Below are positions 23,606 to 34,683 of a stretch of 64,000 bases of DNA, piece after piece. The stretch spans positions 57,559,166-57,623,165 of the forward strand of contig NC_086376.1 in the NCBI RefSeq assembly GCF_036588685.1. The letters are read 5' to 3'. Numbering within the stretch: position 1 is the first letter of the stretch; every line of letters begins with the position of its first letter. The notes under the pieces were generated by a model. It did no database searches. It worked only from the letters and a program-made list of their open reading frames with translations, and was not told the origin of the DNA. The translations under genes and the position numbers were made by a program. The DNA is from Mytilus trossulus (Eukaryota; Mollusca; Bivalvia; Mytilida; Mytilidae).

Positions 23606-24894
23606 TTCAGTTTGGCAAATGTCCGAGCCTGTTAAAAAACGAACAAACTGAAACTACAGTTGCTTACTTTACTACCTTCAAAACAGTTTGGAAGTCCCAT
23701 ATACAATATGACCCCAAAAAAGTACTTATAGATTTTGTTAACACTGCCATGTATGTAAATATTTCTTCGCCTTTTTTACGAACACAAAATTCAAGGATCC
23801 CACATTTGCCTTTAATTATCTATACGAACATTGCTGTACTCGTGAATATCAGCACCGGCGTTTATCGACGGATTACTTCAGTTAGTTTGTCTCATGGGTA
23901 ATTGTGTTTCTGCTGTTGTTTCGTTGCTGTCTGATGGACAAATACATGAAATCTCTGTGCCATCATCAAACATGTTAATGGCTATATATCGGGTAATTCA
24001 AACCCTTTTTTCTTCGCATGGAAACAACTCTTCGTAAATCTGAGCATGGAAGTAATACTTTATATCACGAACTATAAATGAGGATACACAAAATGAAAAA
24101 CTAAGCAAAATTGTGAATCCCGCATTGCACGAAAAAATGTGTTGTATTTCAGTAAATAACACGTGTTCTTGGTTGATTGTAAACACGTAGTAGTCCATCA
24201 TGCATTGTGACTGGTCAAAAACCTAGGTAAAAATAAATTACGTCACATGTAAATAAACACATTACATGTGCGAGAATAAGTATGCTAATTTATGCATTTC
24301 CATATACGGTAGTGATCCCGACCTGTTAGAAAGGTTGAACTTGTGTTTTTAACTTGAACAGATTTCACAACATTTGCAATTACTGTATTTAGGCTTCATG
24401 GTTCATTAGACAAAATACCTCACGGCTATTTATTGGGCACTGTGATTTGGCGGGTTAGTTCTATTGTTCTAATTTAGTTCTATTGTTCTAATTTGTGAAC
24501 ACTTTATCATGGAATTCATTACTAGTTACACGAAACAGGCTGTTCACTTAGGATAAACATCACTTTGGTTGGAAAGTCTCTTGCATAAGGTAGATTTTAT
24601 TCTTTCTTTAATGATAACATGTTTTAAACAAATTAATGGAAAAGTAATAGAAGTGCATGTTGCACAAACTGAATGTCAAGTGTATTTTGGTGGCTGTCTA
24701 AAACAATACACAATTCAGAAAGAAGATTTAACATTCAAATTTCACAATTCAGTAATCTGCTTTTAATATGTTACACTACTATATTTTCCCTGGCGGGTCT
24801 ACTCGACCCGCACGGCATGCATGTTTTTTTTTTTATTAAAAGGTGATAGAGCAGTGGAGATATAAACTAATGAACCTGTTATAGTATTTAACCA
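23606..24894. other. Stretch without recognised gene
   Basis: A 141-codon frame (23476-23901) starts inside the foldback element and runs into this stretch. It resembles no protein I know and is not called. A 20-bp direct repeat of TAGTTCTATTGTTCTAATT lies at 24456-24498, and a 7-bp stem GCGGGTC-TACTC-GACCCGC at 24793-24811. Confidence 0.4.
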
Positions 24895-25135
24895 TAGCTT
24901 TAGAGCTGATTTCCTAATGCTTGTAGAGTAAAACTTTGTGTGGCTTGCTTTCTTTGTATGTATAAATGTTTACTCAAGCTTTGACATCTACAATCTATAT
25001 ATATTTGAATAAATAAACCTGTGTATTATATTTAAATTTGAGTGGACATAATCCCGATTATAATTGTATAATATGCAAACAAAACAAGCAAGCTAATCAA
25101 AGTCTTGCTTTACAAGCATTAGGAAATTAGCTCTA
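24895..25135. mobile_element. Foldback element, copy 2
   Basis: The left arm reads TTAGAGCTGATTTCCTAATG then TAAAACTTTG. The inverted right arm reads AATCAAAGTCTTGCTTTAC then CATTAGGAAATTAGCTCTAA. It has the same arms as the element at 23358, but with a different, longer central loop. Confidence 0.78.
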
Positions 25136-25289
25136 ACAATATTGAAATATAAAGGAAGTCTGCCCAATTCAGATAAAACAGCTATATTTGTGTTGCCTTT
25201 GAGTAGACACCAAGAATATATTTACAGAATCTCAAATGTGTTTTTCTGCTTGACATTTATCATAAATTTGATGAAAGGTTAGTTTAAAC

Positions 25290-25632
25290 ATATTTATTTA
25301 GAGTGGATTGGGAAACAAGTTTTGCAACTTATATTAATCCCTTTCCACTTTGCGGGTGCGAGTGCTGCCTTGTAGCGGCATTAGCCTACTCTTTTTCGAA
25401 ATCTACAAGGGTGTCTTTAACGTGCAAGAGATATGGCTCTCTCTTAACACGGGTCAGCCATTTATCGTCCCCTTCCGACGGACTATCATCGTTTCCTTAA
25501 GACCATACTTGCAAATGGTGTCAAGGGAGAGCCGAAAATTGAGTTCCTGAAATTTTCATCCCAAACGGGAATCGAACCAGGAACCTTTGTGATAGTAGTC
25601 CGATGCACTAACCACTACACCACGGCTCTCTT
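25290..25632 (-). mobile_element. tRNA-derived SINE
   Basis: On the minus strand the head reads GAGCCGTGGTGTAGTGG, then an A-box like TAGTGGTTAGTGCATCGG (25600-25617), then an exact B-box GGTTCGATTCC (25568-25578). These are the internal RNA polymerase III promoter. A long conserved-looking body follows, with CACCCTTGTAGATTTCG and CGCTACAAGGCAGCAC, towards 25303. It resembles the central-domain SINEs (Meta, Deu or Nin types) described in molluscs; which one I cannot tell. Plus-strand frames at 25303 and 25350 are shadows of it. Confidence 0.85.
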
Positions 25633-26100
25633 TAAAAGATGAAAGGTTAACAAGCCATTTCTAAATATATATATTAATCATTTCAGGTTGGGAACAACCA
25701 CTCAAATAAAGGGTAATCTCTCAATATAATGACTTATAATCTCCCTAGTATTCATGAGGGATACACTTCAAGTGATATAAAAAAAAAATTTTTTTGTAAA
25801 AACCACATAGTACAAATGAGCACATATTATATATTTTCCTTTCTTTGGAAAAAAATGGTTGGTTAAATTATACAGGTTGGGGACAGCCTGCCAAATGGGG
25901 AACCATTCCCCAAATGAGAAATACCCCTCATTTGAGTAATCAATTCATAGTGCTTAAAACTAAATTTTCCATAAATGGGCCTTTTTAGTTAAATTGGCAC
26001 AAATTTATAGAAAATAGAACAACTTCTTCCAAAGAACTATATTTTAATTATTGGTTTTAAAAAAGTTGGAAGCCTTGAAAATAGTCAATTCCAAGTTTGC
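25633..26100. repeat. Weak direct duplication
   Basis: CAGGTTGGGAACAACCACTC (25684) and CAGGTTGGGGACAGCCTGCC (25874) begin two similar ~190-bp blocks. They are decayed. No gene is seen. Confidence 0.4.
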
Positions 26101-27500
26101 ATAGGCCTGTATCTTCTCAGTGAATCAACTGAAACTACTGAGTAATATTCAACTAAACTTGGCCAAAATCATCATTGGGGTATCTAGTTAGAAAAATGTG
26201 TCTTAAGACCCAGCCAATCAACCAAGATGTCCACCATGGCTAAAAAAGAACATAGGGGTAAAATGTAGATTTTGGCTTATAACTCTGAAACCAAAGCATT
26301 TAGAGCAATCTGACAGGGGTAACATTGTTTATCAGGGGAAGATCTATCTACCCTGAAATTTTCAGATGAATCAGACAATCCGTTGTTGGGTTGCTGCCCC
26401 TGAATTGTTAATTTTAAGGAAATTTTGCGGTTTTTGGTTATCTTAAATATTATTATAGATAAAGATAAACTGTAAACAGCAATAATGTTCAACAAAGTAA
26501 GATCTTCAAATAAGTCAACTTGACAAATATGGTCAGTTGACCCCTTTAGGAGTTATTGCCCTTTATAGTAAATTTTTACCAATATTTTGTAAATTATTGT
26601 AATCTTTTACAAAAATCTTCTCCTCTGAAACTACTTGGTCAAATTTAACCAAATTTATCCACAACCATTATTAGGGTATCTAGTTTAAAAAATGTGTGTG
26701 GTGACCCAGCCAACCAATCAAGATGGCCACAATGGCTAAAAATAGAACATAGAGATAAATGTTGATTTTGGCTTATAACTCTGAAACCAAAGCATTTAGA
26801 GCAAATCTGTCGATTTGTTAAGCTTTTTATCAAGTTAATATCTATCTGCCTATAAATTTTCAGATGAATTGGACAACCAGTTTTTGAGTTGCTGCCCCTG
26901 AATTGGTAATTTTAAGGAAATTTTGCTGTTTTTGGTTATTATCTTGAATACTATGATGGGGGTCTCATTGGGGGGTTCTGATCCTGGATCCCGCTTACTG
27001 TTTTTTCAGATTCCCGTATCCCGCTTATACTATGTACGTAAGCAATTCTCATTTTTTTTTCATTTCCCGGGTCCCGCAAAACCTCATTTCCCGTTTTCAC
27101 ACGACAATAATTTGACTTTCACGTGTCACGCTTACAAAAAATCGGCAATCCCGCGTCATGCTTAGACCCCAATGAGACCGACTATGATAGATTGAGATAA
27201 ACTGTAATAAAAATGTTCAGCAAAGTAAGATCTAATAATAAGTTAACATGACCAAAATGGTCACTTGACCCCTTAAGGAGTTATTGCCCTTTATAGTCAA
27301 TTTTTAACAATTTCATTAATTTGGTAAATTTTTGTGAATTTTTACAAAATATTTTCAACTGTATCTAAAGAGCCAAGTCTATATAGATAGAAAAATTGTA
27401 AGTAGCAAGAATGTTCAGTATAGTAAGATATACAAACACATCACCAAACCCCAATTTTGTCATGAATCCATCTGTGTCCTTTGTCTAATATACATAGACC
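26101..27500 (+). repeat. Helitron-like repeat, plus copy
   Basis: Two to three decayed ~500-bp units (TTTGGGGTATCTAGTT-type phrases near 26175 and 26672, ending GTGTCCTTTGTCTAATAT). The terminal hairpin is missing. It is interrupted by a 223-bp MITE at 26958. Confidence 0.82.
26958..27180. mobile_element. 223-bp MITE with 8-bp target duplication
   Basis: Starts GGGGGTCTCATTGGGG and ends CCCCAATGAGACCG. ACTATGAT stands on both sides (26950-26957, 27181-27188). Removing the insert and one ACTATGAT restores the host phrase seen in other units of the repeat. The 8-bp duplication is typical of hAT-type elements. Confidence 0.92.
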
Positions 27501-27984
27501 TATCTGAGGCATTCCGTATATACATTTGTGTAGGTCCTGCCAAAAACATGAATGATACAACAAAATCATATTTTATTGTCACTATGGAAATGTGCTACAT
27601 GCACAATATGTGAGGTAAGCTAAGAATTATTTTGAATTAATTAATTGCCTGTCATATTAATTGTTTTTTTCCCATATATGCAAGCAAGCTGTAGCTATGA
27701 AATTATAAATTTAGCCTAATGAAAAGAAACAAATTACTAAAATGTCAAGGCACAGGTCATCAACCAAAATAACTTTTTAGGGGAACAAGATAAGTTTATT
27801 TTACATGTATGACATCATGAGAGAAAGTTAACATTTTCCTTGTTAAATTTGGTGCAATGAAAGACCAAGAGTATTTTATCTTTTACCTCACCTAATCCAC
27901 ATTGGAAAACAAAAAAAGAATGAAATTTTGGCATTAAGATAAACCAATAAATTAAAAGTCCTTACCTCATTAAAACTCAAATTA
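27501..27984. other. No feature seen
   Basis: AT-rich sequence with no recognised repeat or credible exon. Confidence 0.4.
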
Positions 27985-29160
27985 TTTTATATTTTACAAA
28001 TAGGTCTTATTTTACCTTGACCTCATTTTCACAGTTCATTGCTCATTTTTGTTAAGTTTTTGTGTTTTGGTCTGTTTTTCTTTAATTATAAGCAGTAGGT
28101 CAATTAGGAGATAATTGTATTGTATTTAAAGCTTGGCCTTCGTAAAACGTAGATTTTACTGTCGCAAATTTAGTTTACCTAGCGATGCGGAGTGGAGATA
28201 GGTAAACAGTTATTTGCGACAGTAAAATCAATTTTTATGAAGGCCAAGCTTAAAATACAATATAGTTATGTCCATTCTAATGCCACATTTTAAAATTAAT
28301 TTCATTTAATATATATTTGGGCTTTAAAATGCTATAAATGAAAAAGTCTGTGAAACTGTTGCATCGTTATTGACATCTAAACAATGTGATGTCATATGTA
28401 TACTCTGGATGCCAAACATGCATACTAAAAGTATTTTTACTTTTCATACGCTTTAGAATGGTTTCAATATAGACAAAGAGAAGATTTTTGAGGCTCAGAA
28501 TGTGACTCTTGTTTATTTTTTTAAAAATTGCATACCCCAAAAACATCGGAATTCAAAATGGCGGCTTTCTTAGAAATATGGACTGGTAGAACGCGGAATC
28601 TAACCCCTCAAAATATTTGTCAACGTCCAATGAAAATTATTGTTACAAACTAATTGCATTAGAATGATATTTGTTGTAAGGAAGAATTGTTAGCTGTTCA
28701 TGCCTGCCTGGCACGGTTCATCTGACCTTGATCTCATTTTCATGGTTCATTGCTCATTGTTAAGTTTTTGTGTTTGGGTCTGTTTTTCTTGAACTATAAG
28801 CAATAGGTCAACTATATTTGTTGTATGGAAGAATTGGTAGCTGTACATATCTGTCTGGCATGATTCATCTGACCTTGGTCTCATTTTCATGTTGTTAAGT
28901 TCTTGTGTTTGGGTCTGTTTTTCTTGAACTATAAGCAATAGGTCAACTATATTTGTTGTATGGAAGAATTGGTAGCTGTACATATCTGTCTGGCATGATT
29001 CATCTGACCTTGACCTCATTTTCATGGTTCATTGGTCAAGGTTTAGTTTTTGTGGTTTTAAGTTTGTAACAGTTGTTATATAGCTTTATATTTAGGACTA
29101 TCAACAAATATCAATGATTAGTAAAAAAGGCGAGACATTTCAGTGTGTGCACTCTTGTTT
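27985..29160. repeat. ~145-bp tandem repeat, first block
   Basis: The unit carries TGACCTTGACCTCATTTTC, TTTTTGTGTTTGGGTCTG and AATAGGTCAACTATATTTG. Units begin near 28014, 28727, 28871 and 29007. The first is split by a ~565-bp insert at about 28103-28668. Minus-strand frame 28747-29025 is a product of the tandem units. Confidence 0.85.
28114..28263. repeat. Large inverted repeat (hairpin of ~150 bp)
   Basis: AAGCTTGGCCTTCGTAAAAC and ATTTTACTGTCGCAAAT on the left are answered by ATTTGCGACAGTAAAAT and GAAGGCCAAGCTT on the right, around a ~35-bp loop. It lies within an insert into the 145-bp tandem repeat. The insert also has ATTCTAATGC near 28274 and its complement near 28655. The insert borders are not resolved. 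Confidence 0.75.
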
Positions 29161-29766
29161 TTATAAATTTATAACTTTGGGAACTTTAAAAAGCTTCCAA
29201 CGTATCATGCTTTCGTGGCAGTCAGCTCTTAATTCATTCCTGCCAACTTTTCAAAATGCCTATGAGGTTTTGCATACAAGATGACTGTCATAGTCCTAAA
29301 AAAACCTTCAAGGGAGCCTTTAAAAACATTTTAATGTTATTTTTTGGCTTCTCCACACAGGCACTTGTCACAGAATTTTTTTTACTACATACCTGTGTTA
29401 TATTAAGGTATAAGGTATGTAGGAAAAAAAATTCTGAGACAAATGCCTGAGCTTCTTCATACATTTATAAGCCTGAATCATTGTAAAATTAATTGTTTTG
29501 TTTAAAATTGTGGACAAAATTGCTCTTTCAAAATTTCAATTTGGGAGCCTCCATGGAGGAAATCCTCCACAAATAGAGACAGTTGGCAGGTAATTTATAA
29601 TTATCTAACCATTGACACTTAATTTGGAAATCTTTTTCTAATTTAGTCTAAAGTTTCTGATTGTCAATTTGGATATCTTCATATTACTTTGATATAAGTA
29701 TATTTTTATTTCAATTTACTAACTGTTGTCTCATAAATATAAGAATTCTTTTATTTTGTATTACAG
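29161..29766. other. Unassigned stretch before candidate exon
   Basis: No repeat family recognised. A 64-codon frame at 29256 lacks support. The last 60 bp (ACTGTTGTCTCATAAAT to TTGTATTACAG) are duplicated before the exon-like segment at 38913. Confidence 0.4.
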
Positions 29767-29853
29767 ACCCCTGGATGAGCCCAGATGAAAGTTCAGTCCT
29801 ACACCTGAAGGAAGATGGTTTCATTTTAGTTGCCAGATAATGATGATGTACCG
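29767..29853 (+). other. Exon-like segment A
   Basis: Lies between TTTGTATTACAG and CCG-GTAAGT. It is homologous to segment B at 38913-38989, including both splice sites. One frame reads WMSPDESSVLHLKEDGF then VAR and a stop. The differences between A and B change amino acids rather than sparing them, so the pair may be untranslated exons of a duplicated gene or transcript. Confidence 0.45.
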
Positions 29854-30639
29854 GTAAGTATTTGCTCATTACAATTGTATTTGAAACTATGTTAAAATTT
29901 GTTAGATAATAAAAAATAGTTTTCAAATTAGTTGGAGAAACAGCTTGAAAATTAGTTTTCAAACTAGTTGGAGAAACAGCTTGAAAAATCATTACAAATT
30001 AGTCCTAAATTTCTTTTTCAAATTTATACTCAAATGAAATATATTTTATAATTTATATAAAATATATACAGTAGTACAATTCTATATAGTTACTTAATGT
30101 CTATAATATATATCATCTAATAACTTGAAATCTCAGTTAAAAAATATTAACATTTTACTACTCATTTTACACCCGCTTTGAAAAAAAAGGGGAGGGGGGT
30201 AATAATGTTTTACCTCTGTCTGTCAATCCAGCCATCAGTTCATCAGTCCGTCCATGCCAATGAATATTTTTCGTCACCTTTTTCTCAATACAAGGATTTC
30301 TGAAATTTGGTTTCGGGTTGATATATATATCAGCTATACCAAGTGATGCATTTTCAGATTCATCACTAAGCAACTTCCTGTTTAACGAACACATGTATCT
30401 TTTTACACCTGATAGCCAAGTTCAAAATTTTCACTTCTTTTTAACTACAATACAAGAATTTCTGAAATTTGGTTTTAGAGTTTATACAAGTCAGCTTGCA
30501 ACATACTCAACTGGGATAGTGATCAGGTGGCTGTGGAGGTGGGGGCATTAGCTAACTTTAAAAGTTTTATATTTTAGTAGAGGGAAGACCTGGTTGCTTC
30601 ATACTTTGTATATGGACCTCTCATGTCACGAAGTTTCCG
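29854..30639. other. No clear feature
   Basis: AT-rich sequence with a short direct repeat (TTTTCAAATTAGTTGGAGAAACAGC, in part) at 29920-29990. Overlapping frames at 30167-30551 on both strands lack support. Confidence 0.4.
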
Positions 30640-31640
30640 TCGGTCACATGTCTAATGTCCTTGACCCCATTTTCATGGTTCAGTGACTACTTTTTTGTAA
30701 TGTTGAATTCTCCCTTATTATAAGGAATGAGGTAACTATATTTGATTTGTGCCTACCTTGTAAGGTCCTCATGCCTGTCAGATAGTTTTCACTTGACCTT
30801 GACCTCATTTCATGGATCAGTGAACAAGGCTGAGCTTTGGTGGTCAAGTCTGTATCTCAGATACTATAAACAATAAAAGGTCTAGTATATTCAGTGTAGG
30901 GAAGGACTGTAAGGTGTACATGTCTAACTGGCAGGTGTCATCTGACCTTGACCTCATTTTCATAGTTCAGTGGTTATAGTTAAGTTTTTGTGTTTTGGTC
31001 TGTTATTCTTATACTGTTTGCAATAGGTCTACTATATTTGGTGTATGGAATTATTGTAAGGTGTACATGTCTAGCTGGCAGGTGTTATCTCACCTTGACC
31101 TCAAACTTGCATGGTTTATTGGTCACCGTTACATTTTTGAGTTTGGTCTTTTTTTCTAAAACTATATGCAATAGGTCAACTATATTTGGAAATATTGTTT
31201 GATTTTTATGTCAGTCACACAGGTTTTATTTGACCTTGACCTCATTTTCACAGTTCATTGCTCAGTGTTCAGTTTTTGTGTTTCGGTCTGTTTTTCTTAA
31301 ACAATAAGTAATAGGTCAACTATATTTGTTGTATGGAAGAATTGTTAGCTGTATACATGCCTGCCTGGCATGTTTCATCTGACATTGACCTTATTTTCAT
31401 GGTTCGTTGGTCAATGTTTAATTTTCTTGGTTATTATAGATGTGGTATGATTGCCAATGAGACAACTATCCACAAAAGACCAAAATGGCACAAACATTAA
31501 CAACTATAGGTCACCTTACGGCCTTCAACAATGAGCAAAGCCCATACTTAAGTTTATGTGACAGTTGTAATAAAGCTTTATACTTAGGACTGTCAACATT
31601 ATATCAATGATTAGTAAAGAAGGTGAGACACTGTGCACTC
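30640..31640. repeat. ~145-bp tandem repeat, second block
   Basis: Six to seven further units of the family at 27985 (ACCTTGACCTCATTTTCA near 30655, 30797, 30947, 31095, 31233, 31382), interrupted by a truncated mussel repeat at 31437-31545. Confidence 0.85.
31437..31545 (+). repeat. Mussel interspersed repeat, truncated
   Basis: GATGTGGTATGATTGCCAAT through ACAATGAGCAAAGCCCATAC. It is inserted in the tandem repeat, which resumes at TTTATGTGACAGTTG. Confidence 0.85.
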
Positions 31641-32351
31641 TTGTTAAAATTTTGATAACTTTCTTAAACTATCCTGGATTTCTACCAAACTTGGACAGAT
31701 GCTTGTTTGTGATCATAAGATAGTATCCAGATGTAAATTTTGTTAACAAAAATATCCTATTTTTCCACATTTTACTTATAAATGGACTGCCAGGAAACAT
31801 TACATTCACTCTGTGGTAAAAGATTTTATACAAATGCAAAAAATTTTGCAGTCGTATACTGGAATCACTTAGTCGTCGTCAATTTCGTCTGAAGATGGAT
31901 GGTTATTGGATAATAACTTAAGTATAAGTAAATAGAAATCAATGAAATGTTAACACAATGCTTATAACCACAAAAGGAAGGTTGGGATTGATTTCCAGGG
32001 CCCAAAACATACATTTATCTTGTTTCAGGACAAAAAGTTGTGTATAAGTATTTCAATAACTCTGAAACTGTACCATAATGTTCATATCATTTAAGTAGAA
32101 GATTGGGATTTATTTTAGGGTTCTGGAGCAAACAGTCAAGGAATTAAGGGCCACAACAAGTGTTTTTGAAGTTTCATGACAATAACTTATGTTTAATTGT
32201 TTGGGTCTCTGACATTGTACCACAAGGTTCCATATGATGAAGGAAAGGTTTGGTGTCAGTCTGGGGTTAATATTCCTGAACATGTAGGAATAAGAGACAA
32301 AAAAAGGGCCAAAAAGAATCATTTTTCTAGTTTACAGACAATAACTTATGT
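31641..32351. repeat. Diverged ~130-bp tandem family, left part
   Basis: Repeated phrases include ACAATAACTTATGTTTA, ATTGTACCACAAGGTTCC, AAGGAAAGGTT and GGGGCCAAAAA-type runs. The family resumes after the MITE at 33951-34310, and its reverse complement is at about 59640-59780. Confidence 0.65.
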
Positions 32352-32367
32352 TTAACCCCTTCCTGTT

Positions 32368-32393
32368 CCCATCGGTACTCTGGTACCGATGGG
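32368..32393. repeat. 11-bp perfect stem-loop
   Basis: CCCATCGGTAC-TCTG-GTACCGATGGG just inside the left end of the 1.6-kb element. Confidence 0.85.
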
Positions 32394-33151
32394 CTATATT
32401 TTTGGGTAACTAACTTGCGCAAAGTATTGAATCTTTGACATTTGTTGACGTACAGAAGTGGTTGATGGCTCAAATCAATCCCCTATATCACAGCTGTGTG
32501 ATTAGTGGTGCCTAAAACTTCTTCCGAGTACGGTTTGGTATCAAATCGCCCCTAACGGACAACGTTTTCTCCTGTAAAAACCGTGTTTTTTTTTTTATTT
32601 GAACTTAATATTTCCGTCGAGTATGGGAAAATAAACTGTTGATTTTAGGGGCAATATGACTTTTTTTTATTAACTTCGCCGTGTATTTTTGAGGGAAACT
32701 ATTCAAAGTATGATTAAAACTTGTACTTAAGTGAAAAAAGTGATTGAAAGTGTACCAACGCAATCATTTACTTGAAATGCACTCTCAATTTGTGGTCATT
32801 TCTTTCCAAATTAATTGAAAAAAAGACAAAAAAGACAAAAAGTCATGAATTTTTTTTTTTCGAAGTTGAAATAGATGTAACAGAACATTGTTTCTGATGT
32901 GCCTGGTTATGGAAATGTCGAAAACACTTTTGTTCAAATAAAGAAACCGGTAAACGTCTAGAAAAAAATGGCAGACTAAAGTATGATATCATCCTATATT
33001 TGCTCAAAATAATGGGTTTTACAACAATTCTATGTTATATCGAGACTTAATTTCTTAACGAAAACAGTAAACAGGCTGATTATTTGATTACTTTCACTTC
33101 GTTGCTTTATGAAAGAGTTAAGTATTAAAATTTTGATGTAATAAACTGGAA

Positions 33152-33223
33152 CTCCCGTGGTCCAGTGGGAAGCTGCACTAGCTCATAGCAGGAAGATTGC
33201 ATGTTCGAACCTCAAAGCCGGAG
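33152..33223 (+). pseudogene. tRNA-like sequence, 72 nt (degenerate)
   Basis: CTCCCGT at the start pairs with GCCGGAG at the end in six of seven positions. GGTCCAGTGG resembles an A-box region and ATGTTCGAACC a B-box region. The overall length of 72 nt is right for a tRNA. The T-stem does not pair properly and no anticodon can be assigned, so it is more likely a tRNA pseudogene or SINE head than a working gene. Confidence 0.5.
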
Positions 33224-33950
33224 GTGAAAAAATAATTTCCTATATTAAATGAAACTTAACTTAACTTTACTTTCAATTTCAAAAAGAGGGTCATGAATAC
33301 ATACAAAAGTCAACTTAAAAACAATGTTTGTATGTTTTTAAAAAATGTGTGTGTGTCCTAATTGCACCCCCCCCCCCTTAAACTAAAACCTCATAGGCCC
33401 AAAACACCAAAGTAATTATTGGTAATTCATTGAATCTTTACTTTCAAAGTAAAAATTCCATGTGCTGCTTGGAAAAACATAATTTAAGCTAAAATTTGTG
33501 TCAAGTATAAGATTTTGACGAAAAAACGGCTGAAAACCGTTATTTTGCATGTTGCGGGCATCCACGTTTGGGGGGCATATAGCACGTATTTCCTCCAACT
33601 ATACCATAATGGTAACTTTCCTGTGTCTATCAGACTTAGGACATTGCTTTGACACTTAAACTTTATCCTATTAGCCCTTATAAAAGTCTCCACACGACCT
33701 TTTTCGGAAGACTTTTGTATTTTTTTTACTTTTTTTTCGTAAGTCACGTGACTTTTGGACAGATAACACGTGACTTCAAAAGACAAAATTTCTGATATAT
33801 TATATTTTTTGAAATATTTTATCATTTATCTCTCAAATGGACCTAAAACGACCTTTATGTAAGCCTCAGTGCCAATGCTATATGCGATTGAACTTTGATA
33901 GTGTCTTTCCATAAGTTTACGTCCAATTTGGCGGAACGTGAAAGGGTTAA

Positions 33951-34310
33951 GTGTATCAGGATCTCTCTGAAATTATACTACAAGGTTTCTTACTACAAAG
34001 GAAAGGCTGGAATTGAGTTGTGGGGTTCTTACTCCAAGGATTTCAATAAGTGAGGGGCCAAAAAAAGGGGCCCAAATAAGCATTTTTGTAGTTTTCAGCC
34101 AATAACTTGTCTTTTTAAAAGTGTATAAATCGCTCTAAAATGATACCACAAGTTTCCATACTACAAAGGATGGTTATAGGCTGTATAAATGGAACAAATC
34201 ATTAAGCAATTAGGGATAAAAAAGGGGGCAAGGGTTTCTGGTTTCTGGTTTAAGGACAATTTAGCCAATTTAAAAGCAATATAAGGGAGGTAATCCAATT
34301 CCAATAAAAT
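33951..34310. repeat. Diverged ~130-bp tandem family, right part
   Basis: Continues the family split by the 1.6-kb element: CTACAAGGTTTCTTACTAC, GAGGGGCCAAAAAAAGG, AGCCAATAACTTGTC. Confidence 0.65.
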
Positions 34311-34460
34311 TTTAAGAATACTATTAAAATTATCCTTACTTGTGGAAAGACGTGCAATTGTTCTCTGAACTATTGGTTTTTAATTTTCTTTATATTTTTT
34401 TTTAGCCTGTAGGAAATATATAGTATAGGTTACTTCAAAGAATTGAAAATGATTTATGTT

Positions 34461-34556
34461 TATCTGTTTCATTTTATATGTTTTCATGTTTTATATCTGT
34501 TTCATTTTATATGTTTTCATGTTTTATATCTGTTTCATTTTATATGTTTTCATATG
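34461..34556. repeat. 33-bp tandem repeat, three copies
   Basis: TATCTGTTTCATTTTATATG plus TTTTCATGTTTTA begins at 34461, 34494 and 34527. The phrase ACTTCAAAGAATTGAAA flanks it on both sides (34431, 34636). Confidence 0.9.
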
Positions 34557-34683
34557 TATGCTGTTTTTTTATTTCTATTTTCTATAGGAGTATTTCTTTC
34601 TTCTGTTTTTAATTTATTTTAATTTTCTATAAGTTACTTCAAAGAATTGAAAGTGAGGTCATCTGTTTCATTTTATGTTTTAG

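Larger units (their letters stand above)
32352..33950. mobile_element. 1.6-kb TTAA-flanked element
   Basis: Starts TTAACCCCTTCCTGTTCC and ends GGAACGTGAAAGGGTTAA, with inverted ends matching at 15 of 18. The TTAA borders sit exactly where the host tandem phrase (ATAACTTATGTTTAA / TTAAGTGTATCAGG) is broken. It contains an 11-bp perfect stem at 32368-32393 and a tRNA-like segment at 33152. Minus-strand frames 33416-33825 show no known domain. Confidence 0.8.

Noticed and set aside
23476-23901. 141-codon plus-strand frame, the longest in the window
   Set aside because: Starts inside a foldback element, has no splice context and no recognisable motif; a frame of this length is expected by chance in 64 kb.
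24793-24811. Terminator-like hairpin followed by T-rich run
   Set aside because: A 7-bp stem and T run resemble a bacterial terminator, but the sequence is eukaryotic and no gene precedes it.
28747-29025. Minus-strand frame with DESCQTDMYSYQ repeated
   Set aside because: The CQTD phrase looks like a TQT motif, but it comes from two units of the 145-bp tandem repeat.
33484-33825. 113-codon minus-strand frame in the 1.6-kb TTAA element
   Set aside because: No transposase motif; Lys/Ser-rich composition follows the AT-rich base content.
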